64,000 nt of DNA from Microbispora amethystogenes (GCF_016863015.1 NZ_BOOB01000058.1:1-64000); one strand, 5' to 3'; positions 36,379-45,890 are shown, counted from the stretch's first letter. Translations and numbers: made by a program. The notes: generated from the sequence alone by a model not told the origin.

Positions 36379-36525
36379 GACCGGCCCATCCACGACCCCG
36401 ACGGCGCATCCCAGAAGGCGGTTCGCGCGATCCGCGACGCGACTCACGCGCACATCACCGACCTGCTCGCCACCATGTCCCGGGGCCCCTACCCCATCGG
36501 CACGAAGGAACGAAGATGCCCATGA
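36379..36525 (+). pseudogene. Truncated C-terminal arsC-like fragment
   Basis: A 48-codon frame reads RPIHDPDGASQKAVRAIRDA and continues to a stop that overlaps the intact arsC. It resembles the arsenate reductase C-terminus (compare WALDDPAGKGVEAVRPIRDE in the neighbour), but no catalytic part precedes it. Probably a remnant of a duplicated or recombined arsC. Confidence 0.45.
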
Positions 36526-36938
36526 CCGCTCCCGTCGCGTCTGTACTGTTCGTCTGCGTGCACAACGCCGGACGCTCCCAGATGGCCGCCGGCTTCCTCT
36601 CCCACCTGGCCGGCGACCGCATCGAGGTCCGCTCCGCCGGGTCACTGCCCGCCGAGCAGGTCAACCCGGCCGCCGTGGAGGCGATGAAGGAGGTCGGCAT
36701 CGACATCTCCGACCAGAGCCCCAAGGTGCTCACTCCCGAGGCCGTCCAAGCCTCGGACTTTGTCATCACCATGGGCTGCGGTGACGCCTGCCCGATCTTC
36801 CCCGGCAAGGAGTACCTCGACTGGGCCCTCGACGACCCCGCCGGCAAGGGCGTTGAGGCCGTCCGCCCGATCCGCGACGAGATCAAAGCCCGCGTCCAGG
36901 CCCTGATCACCGAGATCGGCATTCGGCAAGAAAGCTGA
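36516..36938 (+). CDS. arsC: Arsenate reductase, low-molecular-weight phosphatase type
   Basis: The 140-residue enzyme has the P-loop CVHNAGR (Cys14-X5-Arg20) and the redox pair Cys88/Cys92 in MGCGDACP. These mark the thiol-disulphide relay of ArsC enzymes that reduce arsenate to arsenite; in actinobacteria the electron donor is thioredoxin or mycothiol. The product is exported by the divergent Acr3. AAGGA lies upstream of ATG 36516. The Asp near the C-terminus (WALDDPAG) is the expected general acid region. Confidence 0.94.
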   Translation: MPMTAPVASVLFVCVHNAGRSQMAAGFLSHLAGDRIEVRSAGSLPAEQVNPAAVEAMKEVGIDISDQSPKVLTPEAVQASDFVITMGCGDACPIFPGKEYLDWALDDPAGKGVEAVRPIRDEIKARVQALITEIGIRQES

Positions 36939-37264
36939 TCCCGCCGTTCTGGTCGCCCACTGCCCATCTCAGCGAGGCCGGGCGGCGTGCCCGCGCCATC
37001 GGCAGCGCCCGTCGCGACCCTCCTGCCAGCGGGTGCGCTTCGGCGGGACGATGCCACAGCATGGTCATAGACGTGTGACCAGCGCGACGCCGAGGGCCAG
37101 GCGTGAGGCCAGTGGGATCGCGAGGCCCAGCCGTCGGCGGTGACGAGAACCGCGGCGAAGGCGTCCGCGCAGACGACTCGCCGGACGAATGGTCCCATTC
37201 TCACGGTCCGCGGGGACCTCGGCGATGCCTCTGGCGATGTCGCTGATCTGCTGACAGGTCGTGA
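36939..37264 (-). pseudogene. Intergenic stretch with a probable second decayed serine-recombinase tail
   Basis: Minus-strand frames contain QQISDIARGIAEVPADREN and then RRLGLAIPLASRLALGVAL, which match in order the tail of large serine recombinases (compare ISDMGRAVTEV... and the LGL(R/E)LTYHP motif of the fragment beside tRNA-Leu). Similarity is weak and frames are broken; no promoter or RBS is seen. The rest of the 326 bases holds nothing recognisable. Confidence 0.35.
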
Positions 37265-37750
37265 TCAGCGCCGGGGCCGGCCGACAGCGACCTGTGCCGA
37301 CGTGCCGACTCGAGCGCGGACCGCCTCGACGGTTTCCCACTCGGCGGTGCTCAGACAGGCCAGCGCCGCCGGGAAGACCCCGTCCTGTTCTTTCAGGATG
37401 TGGGCGCGCAGCAGGTTCAGGACGTCGAGCAGCCTGAGCGGCCAGCCAGGGTCGGCAGGTGTGCCGTGCTCAGCCTCGCCCACGACGGCCTCGACGCGCC
37501 GGTGTTCCGCTTCCAGCCCCGCGATGTGGTCGGGGAACTCCACGGCCATGGCGGGGAACAGGCCGTGCTCCTCAACCTCGGTGTGCGGGCCGAGGACCAC
37601 GGCGATGCGCCTGGCTATGGCGGCCATTCCGTCCACGTCGCCGGCTGTGTGCGCCGTGCGCGCGTCTCCGATCAGGTCGACCACCACGTCGTGCTCACGT
37701 GTCAGTTCGCCGATCGCGGTCAAAGCCTGACAGCCGCAGTATTCGCACAT
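37265..37750 (-). CDS. Hemerythrin/HHE-domain protein with N-terminal CxxCxC
   Basis: The 161-residue four-helix protein supplies typical di-iron ligands: REHDVVVDL, EVEEHGLFP, AEHRRVEAVV and LRAHILKEQDGVFP. The N-terminus MCEYCGCQ is a family feature of some actinobacterial HHE proteins. Likely roles are oxygen or nitric oxide sensing or iron handling. It lies in a group of stress genes. GAGGA precedes ATG 37750. Confidence 0.88.
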   Translation of the reverse strand: MCEYCGCQALTAIGELTREHDVVVDLIGDARTAHTAGDVDGMAAIARRIAVVLGPHTEVEEHGLFPAMAVEFPDHIAGLEAEHRRVEAVVGEAEHGTPADPGWPLRLLDVLNLLRAHILKEQDGVFPAALACLSTAEWETVEAVRARVGTSAQVAVGRPRR

Positions 37751-37902
37751 GTGTCCTCGATCCTCGATACGTGCTCGATGTCGCTTCCCGCCAGTGCCGG
37801 TCCTCGGTGGCAACGGCCGCCGGCCGACGAGAACGGGTGGGGAGCCCGGCTCCCCACTTGTTCTCGTACGGCCACGGTGGGGTGCGAGGGATTGCCTCGC
37901 GG

Positions 37903-38325
37903 TCAGTGCTGAACGACGACCCTGCGGTCCGCCGTCTTGTGCTCCTCCCCCAGGCCGACGGTGACCTCCAGGACTCCGTCTCGGTAGACGGCCGTCACGT
38001 CTTCTTCCCTGGCCGTCGGGGGAAGCGTGACCGAGCGGGAGAACGCGCCGTACGTGATCTCGGAGCGGCGCGGTTCCCTGGTGTCCTTGGCCTCCTTGGT
38101 CTTCTCGGCCCGGATGTGGAGCACGCCGTGCCCGACGGCGACCTCCAGATCCTTGTCGGGGTCGATGCCGGGCAGCTCCGCCCGCAGCACGTACCGGCCG
38201 TCCGCGACGAAGTCCTCCACTCGGATGATCTGGCCGAACGGCCGGAATCCGTAGACCGGGCTCTCCAGCAGCTCCAGCAGGTCGGGGAAGGGGAACCGGC
38301 CCGGACTCCGCTCCATCAGGGTCAT
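37903..38325 (-). CDS. Hsp20/alpha-crystallin small heat-shock protein
   Basis: The 140-residue chaperone has an alpha-crystallin domain from about residue 38: IIRVEDFVADGRYVLRAELP, EVAVGHGVLHIRAE and the GVLEVTV strand near the C-terminus. It holds unfolding proteins without ATP. ATG 38325 follows AAGGAGG. It is divergent from a universal stress protein gene with a shared 200-base promoter region, suggesting coordinated induction. Confidence 0.93.
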   Translation of the reverse strand: MTLMERSPGRFPFPDLLELLESPVYGFRPFGQIIRVEDFVADGRYVLRAELPGIDPDKDLEVAVGHGVLHIRAEKTKEAKDTREPRRSEITYGAFSRSVTLPPTAREEDVTAVYRDGVLEVTVGLGEEHKTADRRVVVQH

Positions 38326-38526
38326 CGTGACCTCCTTGTCTCGATGCCGACGGACCAAGCACACACCTGCGGCGGCGTACGCGGCAGAGCAGAAGGTCCC
38401 AGCCGAAGGGCCTCACACCACCGGCCGCCTTCGGGTCGTTGGTCTCGGCCCCGCGGGACCTTCAGCGCTGCACCCCCGGCAGGACAAGGCGTTCCATGAA
38501 GGAGCATGCGGAACGAGGGAGACGAC

Positions 38527-39378
38527 ATGATCGTGGTAGGCATCGACGGTTCGCGTGCCGCGCTGGAAGCCGCCGCATGGGCGGCGCGGGAAGCCGACCT
38601 GCGCGGCGTCCCGCTCCGGGTGGCCAACGCCATCCCGGCCTGGGCCGCCTCCGGCACCGCACAGGGCCGGTACGCGAAGATCGCGGCCTGGATGCGCGAT
38701 GGTGCCGACGACGTGCTGACCACCGCCGTGGGACGGGTCCGGGCGGAGGCGCCCGAGGTGCCGGTCGACACCGCGATCCTGGCCGGCGACCCGCGCCCGG
38801 CGCTCATCGAGGCGTCCGCGGGGGCGGATCTGCTGGTTGTCGGCAACCACGGCCTGGGCGGGTTCCGCGGGCTGCTCCTCGGCTCCGTCGCGCACGGCGT
38901 GGCCGGGCGCGCCCCATGCGATGTGGTCGTGGTGCGGGAGCCTTCCGCGCCCCCGCGAGGAGAGGTGGTCGCGGGCATCGACGGATCAGCCGCCTGCGCG
39001 CGCGTACTCGACTTCGCCTTCGCCGAGGCGGCGCTGCTCGGTGCCGGCCTGCGGGTCGTGCACGCCTACCGCCCGCTGGACGCGGGCCGTGGCCTGGCGC
39101 CGGTGCCCGGCGACTTCGACGACGAGCAGACGCAGGTGCGGATGGTCGCCGAGGCCCTCGCCGGACGGCGGGAGCCGTACCCGGACCTGCGGGTCACCGA
39201 GGAGGTCGTCCGGCGCCACCCCGTGGAGGCGCTGCTGCAGGCGTCGCAGGGCGCGGACCTGCTGGTCGTCGGCTCTCACGGCCACGGGGAGTTCAGTGGG
39301 CTGCTCCTCGGGTCGGTCACCCAGGCCTTGCTCCACCACGCGACGGTTCCCGTGGCCGTCGTCCGCGCGGGCCGATGA
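38527..39378 (+). CDS. Universal stress protein with two USP domains
   Basis: The 283-residue protein is a tandem of two USP folds, each starting with an acidic beta strand (VVGIDGS; VAGIDGS) and ending with an ATP-binding G-2X-G-9X-G(S/T) motif (GNHGLGG to LLLGSVAHG; GSHGHGE to LLLGSVTQA). Such proteins accumulate in hypoxic or stationary actinobacteria. ATG 38527 was chosen because GGGAG lies upstream at good distance; ATG 38506 has an AAGGAG that is too close. Confidence 0.92.
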   Translation: MIVVGIDGSRAALEAAAWAAREADLRGVPLRVANAIPAWAASGTAQGRYAKIAAWMRDGADDVLTTAVGRVRAEAPEVPVDTAILAGDPRPALIEASAGADLLVVGNHGLGGFRGLLLGSVAHGVAGRAPCDVVVVREPSAPPRGEVVAGIDGSAACARVLDFAFAEAALLGAGLRVVHAYRPLDAGRGLAPVPGDFDDEQTQVRMVAEALAGRREPYPDLRVTEEVVRRHPVEALLQASQGADLLVVGSHGHGEFSGLLLGSVTQALLHHATVPVAVVRAGR

Positions 39379-39412
39379 GGACGTGACCTCCCCCTGACCG
39401 ATGGCCTTCGGG

Positions 39413-40114
39413 TCAGCGGTGGCGCCATGTGCGGGTGTCGTCCTCCTCCCACTCAAGGTGGTCGATCACGTCCACCACGCCGTTCACGCCGCGTGCCAGC
39501 CGGGTGCACGTCAGCGCGTCGCTGCGCCAGTGCAGGCGACCGGTCAGTGTCACGACGCCCTGGTCGACCGTCACGGTCACCATGGCCAGGTCGCGGAACA
39601 GGGAACGGCCGAACGTGTCGGTCGTGATCTCGCGGGCGATGTCGGCGTCCGGACGGGTGAAGACCCGCAGCAGGTCATGCCGGCCGACCATGCCCTCCAG
39701 TGTGCCGTCCTTCCCGACGACCGGCAGGTGCGTGACGCCGTGCCGGTCCATGAGACGGAGGGCGAACACCACCGCCGTTTCCGGGCCGATCGTGACGGGC
39801 GGGGACGTCATCAGCTCGGCGGCCGTGTCACCGCGCGACTTCTCGCGCCGGCCGCGTCCCGGCCGGCCGAAGAGGTGCCGCAGCCGGGCGCGCAGCGACG
39901 GCTGGTAGCCCTCGTGGGCGTACTGATCCTTGAACTCCTCCTTGAGCAGCAGGTCCGCGTCCGTGACGACACCGATGACGCGGCGGTCGAAGTCGACCAC
40001 GGGCACGGCGCCCATGTCCGCGGAGATCAGCACCCGGGCGACCATCTTGAACGGCGTGCTCTCCTCCACCACAGGGACGTCGGAGGCCATGACCTGGGCG
40101 ACCTTCACACGCAT
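39413..40114 (-). CDS. CBS-domain pair protein with C-terminal BON domain
   Basis: The 233-residue protein has two CBS motifs (residues 8-60, GAVPVVDFDRRVIGVVTDAD; and 105-155, VTHLPVVGKDGTLEGMVGR) separated by a basic linker, then a BON domain (VTVDQGVVTLTGRLHW). CBS pairs bind adenine nucleotides; BON is associated with membranes or envelopes. This architecture recurs in dormancy regulons of actinobacteria. It is convergent with the USP gene. Confidence 0.9.
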   Translation of the reverse strand: MRVKVAQVMASDVPVVEESTPFKMVARVLISADMGAVPVVDFDRRVIGVVTDADLLLKEEFKDQYAHEGYQPSLRARLRHLFGRPGRGRREKSRGDTAAELMTSPPVTIGPETAVVFALRLMDRHGVTHLPVVGKDGTLEGMVGRHDLLRVFTRPDADIAREITTDTFGRSLFRDLAMVTVTVDQGVVTLTGRLHWRSDALTCTRLARGVNGVVDVIDHLEWEEDDTRTWRHR

Positions 40115-40218
40115 CTCTTCCTCCTCTTGACACTCCGCATCCCATCGCCGCCACCCCGCGCCCGCGGAGAGGCGGAAGGCCCTCGCACGAGGGCTGTTGC
40201 GCCTCTGTCCGCGGCACT

Positions 40219-40538
40219 TACGCCTCTACGGCCGCTCCGCGCCGGAACGGACGATGGTCGACGTGGACGGCCGCGGCATCCCGGTCACCGCGCACAGTGA
40301 TCCGGCGCACATCGACTGGGCCGCCTACGGCGCCGCCGACCGGGAACTGAAGGGCGTGCTGCGTTACAGCACTGACCCGATCGTGTCGCGCGACATCGTG
40401 GGCGACCCCGCCTCCTGCGTGTTCGACTCCGCGCTCACCCAGGCGGACGGCGAACTGGTGAAGGTCTTCGGCTGGTACGACAACGAGTGGGGCTACGCCA
40501 ACCGGCTCGTCGAGACGGCCGCCCGCATGGCCGAGTGA
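40219..40538 (+). pseudogene. Glyceraldehyde-3-phosphate dehydrogenase with large internal deletion
   Basis: The frame joins an N-terminal piece of GAPDH (LRLYGRSAPERTMVDVDGRG, then DPAHIDWAAYGA) directly to the C-terminal piece (ELKGVLRYSTDPIVSRDIVG, then ALTQADGELVKVFGWYDNEW and the end). About 170-180 residues including the catalytic Cys are missing, and the NAD-binding start is not recognisable. The joint lies near 40340. The frame remains open, so the deletion may be recent. Position among stress genes suggests the parent was a second, conditionally used GAPDH. Confidence 0.8.
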
Positions 40539-40704
40539 CGGAGCGGTGGGGTGCGGGGACGTCGGGCACCGATCCGGTCGGTACTTCGCCCCACGACGGT
40601 GACCGGCGGGCGGCAGCGTGGGCCGAAGGTCCCCCGGCGGGGTGCCTTTGGCCTGCGGCCTCCCCGTACGTCTCGATGATCTGCTTGAGTGCATGGGGAT
40701 CACC

Positions 40705-43206
40705 ATGCGAGAGCCGGCCGGACTGAGCGAGCGTGCGGCAGCGGAGCGGCTGGCCGAGTACGGGCCGAACGAGCTCTCGCAGCCGAGGCCGCCACGCCTG
40801 CCCGTCCGGGCCGCCCGCCAGCTCGCCGACCCGATGTCGATCCTGCTGCTGATCGCCGGACTGGTCACCCTGATCGTCCTCGGCGAGGTTCCCGAGGGCC
40901 TGGCCATCTTGACCATTCTCCTGGTCAACGTGGTCATCGGGGTGAGCCAGGAGACGAAGGCCGACCATGCCGTACGGGCATTGCGCACCCTCACCGCGCC
41001 CATGGCCAAGGTCGTCCGTGACGGCGTCGTACGGAGAATCCCCGCCGCCGAGGTCGTACCGGGCGATGTCGTGCAGGTCGCGGCCGGAGACCGCGTGCCC
41101 GCCGACGCGCGGCTGTCGGAGGCGACCGGGCTGGGCGTGGACGAGTCCATGCTGACCGGAGAGTCGCTGTCGGCCGACAAACGGGCCGCGCGGGCAGACG
41201 CGGCCGGCGGAACGCTCGCCGACCGCCATGACGAGTTGTTCGCCGGGACGCTCGTCGTCCGGGGCTCGGGCGTCGCCGAGGTGACCCGCACCGGTGCCCG
41301 TACCGAGATGGGACGCATCGCCTCCGCGCTGGGCGGCGGCGTCAAGGGCCCGCTGGCGGTGGAACTCGCGCAGGTGTCGCGGCGGATCGGCCTGGTCGCC
41401 GTCATGGCGGGCGGCGTGATGATCCTCATCGGGCTCACCCGGGTCCAGCGGGGCGAGGCCGCGCTCCTCGACATCATCCTGGCAGGGGTGGCGCTGGCCA
41501 TCGCCGCCGTGCCGGAAAGCCTGGCCGCCGCCGTCACCACCGCGCTGGCCCTCGGATCCCAGCGCATGGCGGCGCTCGGCGTGATCGTCCGGCGGCTGCC
41601 GGCCATCGAGGCGCTCGGCGCTACCACCGTCATCGCCACGGACAAGACAGGCACGCTGACCACCGGGCACCTGACCGTGACCGATCACGTCACGGCGTCC
41701 GAAATTGACCTGTGGCGTGCCGCACTGCGTTGCAACGACGCCCGCGACGGGCTGGGGGACGCGGTCGACGTGGCCCTCGCCGCGGCCGCCGAGCGGCACG
41801 GACTACGGCCGCCACCGGGTGAGGAACGGCTGGCCGCCCGGCCGTTCGACGCCGAGACCAGGTCGATGGCGGTGATCACCGCGACGAACGAGGACAGGCC
41901 TCTGCTGACCGTCAAGGGGGCCCCGGAGGTGGTGCTCGCCCGGTGCGTCCCCGGCCCCGAGACCGAGCGGCTGGCGCGAGCGGTGTCCGGTCTGGCGGAC
42001 CGGGGCATGAGGGTGCTCGCGCTCGCCGACAAGCGCACCGACGACCTGGACGCCGCGGGGCTGCGCGCGCTGGGCCTGGTCGCGCTCAGTGACGAGATCC
42101 GGCCCTCGGCGGCGCGGGCGGTGACGGACTGCCGCGCCGCCGGCATCCGCGTGGTGATGGTGACCGGTGATCACGCCGACACCGCCCGCGCCATCGCCGA
42201 GGAGGTCGGCATCACCGCCGAACCCGTGGTGACGGGCGCCGCGCTCCAGGCCCTCGGAGGTGCGGACGACGGGTGTTCGAAGCGGTCGGCCCGGCTGCGC
42301 GAGGCGGCCGTGCTGGCCCGTGTCGACCCGGGCACCAAGCTCGACCTGGTACGCGCCCTGCGCGAGGACGGCCAGGTCGTGACGATGACCGGTGACGGCG
42401 TGAACGACGCCCCGGCACTACGCAACGCCGACGTGGGGGTGGCCATGGCCGGAGAGGAGGGAACGGACGTGGCCCGGGAGGCGGCCTCCGTCGTCGTCAC
42501 CACCGGCGACCTCGGCACCATCGTCGCAGGGGTACGCGAAGGACGCCGACTGCGCCACAACGTGTCCTCGATGGTCGGATACCTGCTCACCGGCAACCTC
42601 GCGGAGATCCTCATCGTCCTCACGGGCCTGATCGCCTGGCCGGATCTGGTCGTGCCGCTGCTTCCCGTGCAGCTGCTGTGGATCAACCTGGTGCTGGACG
42701 GCATCCCCGCCATCGCGCTCGGCGTCGACCGGCCCGCCGGCGACCCGCTGGCGCTGCGCCCCACCGGAGGGCTGCTCTCCTGGCCGGTCCTGACCCGGAT
42801 CGCGCTGCGAGCGGTGGCCGTCGGCGCTCTCGTCTTCTCGGCCGTCGAGGTCGCCCGCCGTCTCGGCTGGAGTGAGGAACAGGTCCGCAGCCAGGCCGTG
42901 CTCGCACTGGTCTTCGCCCGCCTGACCCTCGCCTACGTCGTCCGGGCCCGCCGCCGGACCTTCGAGCGCGGCTGGTGGCGAGGCCGTTCGGTCCTCGTCG
43001 CGGTGACGGCCACCGCGGCACTGCAGATCTTGGTGACGGTGATCCCCGTGCTGGGCGCGCCGCTCGCCCTGGTGCCTGTGCCACCCGTCGGCTGGGCGAT
43101 GGCGCTGGGCGCCGCCATGCTGTCCGTGATCGTGTGCGACATGGTGCGGTACCGGGCCGGACTGGTCGTGTCGCCATCCGGTCCGGCCCCGGGAGGACGG
43201 AGGTGA
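40705..43206 (+). CDS. P-type cation-transporting ATPase (P2-like)
   Basis: The 833-residue ATPase has the actuator motif TGES (about 151-154), the phosphorylation site Asp313 in DKTGT, the nucleotide-binding KGAPE, and the hinge motifs MVTGDH and MTGDGVNDAPALRNADVG. The TM4 motif is AAVPESLAAA. That resembles Ca2+/Na+ (PacL-type) pumps, but the ion cannot be assigned. Ten membrane segments are visible. The N-terminus GLSERAAAERLAEYGPNEL is the cation-ATPase N domain. Several upstream ATG codons exist; 40705 follows a GGGGAT box. Confidence 0.9.
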   Translation: MREPAGLSERAAAERLAEYGPNELSQPRPPRLPVRAARQLADPMSILLLIAGLVTLIVLGEVPEGLAILTILLVNVVIGVSQETKADHAVRALRTLTAPMAKVVRDGVVRRIPAAEVVPGDVVQVAAGDRVPADARLSEATGLGVDESMLTGESLSADKRAARADAAGGTLADRHDELFAGTLVVRGSGVAEVTRTGARTEMGRIASALGGGVKGPLAVELAQVSRRIGLVAVMAGGVMILIGLTRVQRGEAALLDIILAGVALAIAAVPESLAAAVTTALALGSQRMAALGVIVRRLPAIEALGATTVIATDKTGTLTTGHLTVTDHVTASEIDLWRAALRCNDARDGLGDAVDVALAAAAERHGLRPPPGEERLAARPFDAETRSMAVITATNEDRPLLTVKGAPEVVLARCVPGPETERLARAVSGLADRGMRVLALADKRTDDLDAAGLRALGLVALSDEIRPSAARAVTDCRAAGIRVVMVTGDHADTARAIAEEVGITAEPVVTGAALQALGGADDGCSKRSARLREAAVLARVDPGTKLDLVRALREDGQVVTMTGDGVNDAPALRNADVGVAMAGEEGTDVAREAASVVVTTGDLGTIVAGVREGRRLRHNVSSMVGYLLTGNLAEILIVLTGLIAWPDLVVPLLPVQLLWINLVLDGIPAIALGVDRPAGDPLALRPTGGLLSWPVLTRIALRAVAVGALVFSAVEVARRLGWSEEQVRSQAVLALVFARLTLAYVVRARRRTFERGWWRGRSVLVAVTATAALQILVTVIPVLGAPLALVPVPPVGWAMALGAAMLSVIVCDMVRYRAGLVVSPSGPAPGGRR

Positions 43207-43324
43207 CAAAAATTCCCCGGTGCGGCTTCCAGCGCCGCCGGGGCGACGGCGTGTCCGGCCGCACCTAGGGCGCCCGGTGCCATGGGGCTCTCGTCCGCCG
43301 GTATCTCCACGTCTGCCGGGGAAC

Positions 43325-44704
43325 ATGCGGGACATGGGGGCCGCGTCGTGGGAGGTGCGGCGGCTCGCGGAGCGGACGCCGCCGTCGCGGGAGCGGTTCG
43401 TCGACCTGCTGCGAGCCGTGTCGATCGTCGCGGTGGTCCTCGGGCACTGGCTGGCGACGGTGGTCGGCTACGACGCGCACGGCGAGCTGACCGGCCGGTC
43501 GGCGCTGCCGGACCTGCCGTGGGCGCAGCCACTCACCTGGGTGGTCCAGGTGATGCCCGTGTTCTTCTTCGTCGGCGGGTACGCGAACGCGGTCTCCCTG
43601 GCCGCGGAGCGGCGGCGCGGAGGGAACGCCGCCGAGTGGCTGATCAGGCGGAGCGGCCGGCTGGTCCCCCCGACCACGGCCCTGGTGCTGGTGATGGGAG
43701 GCGGCGCGCTGGCGGCCTGCCTGTTCGACGCCGACCCCGCCCGGGTTCGTACGGTGGTCTGGCTCGCCTCGATCCCGTTGTGGTTCCTCGTGGCCTACCT
43801 GATGGTCGTCGTGCTGACCCCGCCGATGCACGCCCTCCACCGCCGGTACGGGCTCGCCGTCCCGCCGGTGCTGGTGGGGCTCGTCGCCGCCGGCGACGTG
43901 GCCCGTCTGCTCGGCCACGACTTCTGGGGGAACGGCAACTTCCTGTTCGGCTGGCTGGCCGTCCACCAGATGGGTTTCGCCTGGCGGGACGGCCTGCTTG
44001 CCCGCCCACGCGTCGCCGTGCCGCTCCTGCTCGGCGGGGTCGGCGCGCTGCTCCTCCTCACACTCGCCGGCCCCTACCCGATCAGCATGATCAACGTGCC
44101 GGGCGAGCGGCTGCACAACATGTCCCCGCCCAGCCTGGCCCTGCTCGCGGTCGCCGCCGCCCAGATCGGGGCCGCGCTGCTGCTGCGGGATCGGGGCGAG
44201 CGATGGTTGCGGCACACCCGCCGGTGGACGGCCGTGGTCGCGGTCAACTCGGTGATCATGACGATCTTCCTCTGGCACGTCTCCGCCGCGATCCTGCTCG
44301 TCGCCGCGCTTCACGTCGCGGGCGTGGTGCCGACTCCTGAGGCCGGATCGGCCGCGTGGCTGGCCTGGCGGATCCCGTTGCTGGTCCTGTTCGCCAGCGT
44401 CCTCGCACCGCTCGTCGCGATCTTCGGTCCGATCGAGACACGCGGCGCCCGACGGCTCGGGATACCGGTGCCGGCCGGTCTCACCCGCATGGCGGCCCGT
44501 CGGGTCGTCCGGCTGTGGCTGGCCCTGGCGGGATTCGCGGGAGTCGCCTTCGCCCTGCTCGCCAACAGCCTGTGGCCCAGCACCGCTCCCACCGTCTCCG
44601 GAATGCCGGCGGTCGCGCTGATCACCTACCTCGCCTGCGCGGCGATCCTGCGCCTGCTGCGCTCGACTCCTCCCGCCACGGAGGACGGACCGCGCCACCG
44701 GTGA
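43325..44704 (+). CDS. Membrane acyltransferase (Acyltransferase_3 family)
   Basis: The 459-residue protein has ten or more hydrophobic segments and the family signature RFVDLLRAVSIVAVVLGHWL, whose Arg/His are catalytic in OafA/NolL-type enzymes. FFFVGGYANAVSL and a late FLWHVSAAI also fit. Members O-acylate sugars, peptidoglycan, lipids or natural products; the substrate is unknown. It follows the P-type ATPase by about 120 bases but is probably independent. Start between ATG 43325 and 43334 is uncertain. Confidence 0.85.
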   Translation: MRDMGAASWEVRRLAERTPPSRERFVDLLRAVSIVAVVLGHWLATVVGYDAHGELTGRSALPDLPWAQPLTWVVQVMPVFFFVGGYANAVSLAAERRRGGNAAEWLIRRSGRLVPPTTALVLVMGGGALAACLFDADPARVRTVVWLASIPLWFLVAYLMVVVLTPPMHALHRRYGLAVPPVLVGLVAAGDVARLLGHDFWGNGNFLFGWLAVHQMGFAWRDGLLARPRVAVPLLLGGVGALLLLTLAGPYPISMINVPGERLHNMSPPSLALLAVAAAQIGAALLLRDRGERWLRHTRRWTAVVAVNSVIMTIFLWHVSAAILLVAALHVAGVVPTPEAGSAAWLAWRIPLLVLFASVLAPLVAIFGPIETRGARRLGIPVPAGLTRMAARRVVRLWLALAGFAGVAFALLANSLWPSTAPTVSGMPAVALITYLACAAILRLLRSTPPATEDGPRHR

Positions 44705-44730
44705 CCTCAGAGGGCGGTCGGGCAGGAACG

Positions 44731-45729
44731 TCAGACCGTGTCGGTGCCGGAGGGGCGGGGGCCTGCGGCGCGGCGGAGGCGGTTGGCGATCGCGAGTCCC
44801 AGCCCCTCCTCCACCGGCAGGGACGCCACGATGAGGTCGCATCCCTGCAGGTCGAGTTCGCGCAGGAACCCGTACAGCCCGCGCGCGTAGGCGGCCGGCG
44901 AAGCGGGGACCTCGACCACGGCGTGCGCCTTCACCTTGGCGTCGGCGAGGGACGGGGGAAGGAAGACGCCCACGTGGTGCCCGAGCTCCTGCGCCTGCTC
45001 CGCTTCGGCGACGACCTTCTCGGGCTCGACCAGGACGACCCGCGCACGCGGCGCGTAGTGCGACGGATGCTGGCCCGGCACTCGTACGCGGCTCGTCGAG
45101 TGGACGGCGAGCGGGCGCCCCAGCACCGCTTCGAGGTCTTCGCGCGTGACGCCGCCGGGCCGAAGGACGCTCGGGGTGTCGCCCGTGGCGTCGACGATGG
45201 TCGACTCGACGCCCACCTCGCACGGGCCGCCGTCCAGCACGAAGTCGACGGCGTCACCGAGCTCCGCGCGGACGTGGTCCGCCGTCGTGGGGCTGACCGA
45301 GCCGAAGCGGTTGGCGGACGGGGCCGCGACACCACCGCCGAAGGCCGACAGCAGCGCGAGCGCGACGGGGTGATCGGGCACGCGCAGGGCCACCGTCTCC
45401 AGGCCACCGGTCGCCTCCAGAGGCACCCGGCGGCCACGCCGCAGAACCAGCGTGAGCGGCCCGGGCCAGAACCGTTCGGCCAGCAGGCGCGCCGTCGCCG
45501 GGACGTCCTCGGCCCAGTCGCCGAGGTGCTCGGCGCCGCCGATGTGGACGATCAGCGGGTGGGTGGGCGGGCGTCCCTTGACCTCGAAGACGCGGGCGAC
45601 GGCGGCGGGGTTCTCGGCGTCGGCGCCCAGACCGTAGACGGTTTCGGTCGGAAGGGCCACCAGGCCTCCGGCGCGCAGCACAGCGGCCGCCTTCTCGATG
45701 TCACTGGTTCTCGCCGTCACCCTCGCCAT
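44731..45729 (-). CDS. L-threonylcarbamoyladenylate synthase, Sua5/YrdC type
   Basis: The 332-residue protein has the YrdC domain (GGLVALPTETVYGLGADA, KGRPPTHPLIVH, FWPGPLTLVL, APSANRFGSVSPT) and a Sua5-type C-terminal domain starting around PGQHPSHYAPRA. It makes threonylcarbamoyl-AMP for the t6A37 modification of ANN-decoding tRNAs. The usual HPLIVH and PSAN motifs are intact. The chosen ATG has a GGGAG only two bases away; a GTG three codons later is possible. Confidence 0.9.
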   Translation of the reverse strand: MARVTARTSDIEKAAAVLRAGGLVALPTETVYGLGADAENPAAVARVFEVKGRPPTHPLIVHIGGAEHLGDWAEDVPATARLLAERFWPGPLTLVLRRGRRVPLEATGGLETVALRVPDHPVALALLSAFGGGVAAPSANRFGSVSPTTADHVRAELGDAVDFVLDGGPCEVGVESTIVDATGDTPSVLRPGGVTREDLEAVLGRPLAVHSTSRVRVPGQHPSHYAPRARVVLVEPEKVVAEAEQAQELGHHVGVFLPPSLADAKVKAHAVVEVPASPAAYARGLYGFLRELDLQGCDLIVASLPVEEGLGLAIANRLRRAAGPRPSGTDTV

Positions 45730-45890
45730 TCTCCCACTCCCGCGCCGCCCGCGTTCCGGGGCCTCCCGGGACGGCGAGCCACCGCTTGCGATCATGCCGA
45801 GGTTTATCGGGTGCCGTCCGGGCAGCGGAGAGTCAGGCACGGCACCGGCCGACCGCCGGTGCGGAAGGACCTGAACAGGAGGGCAGAGCA

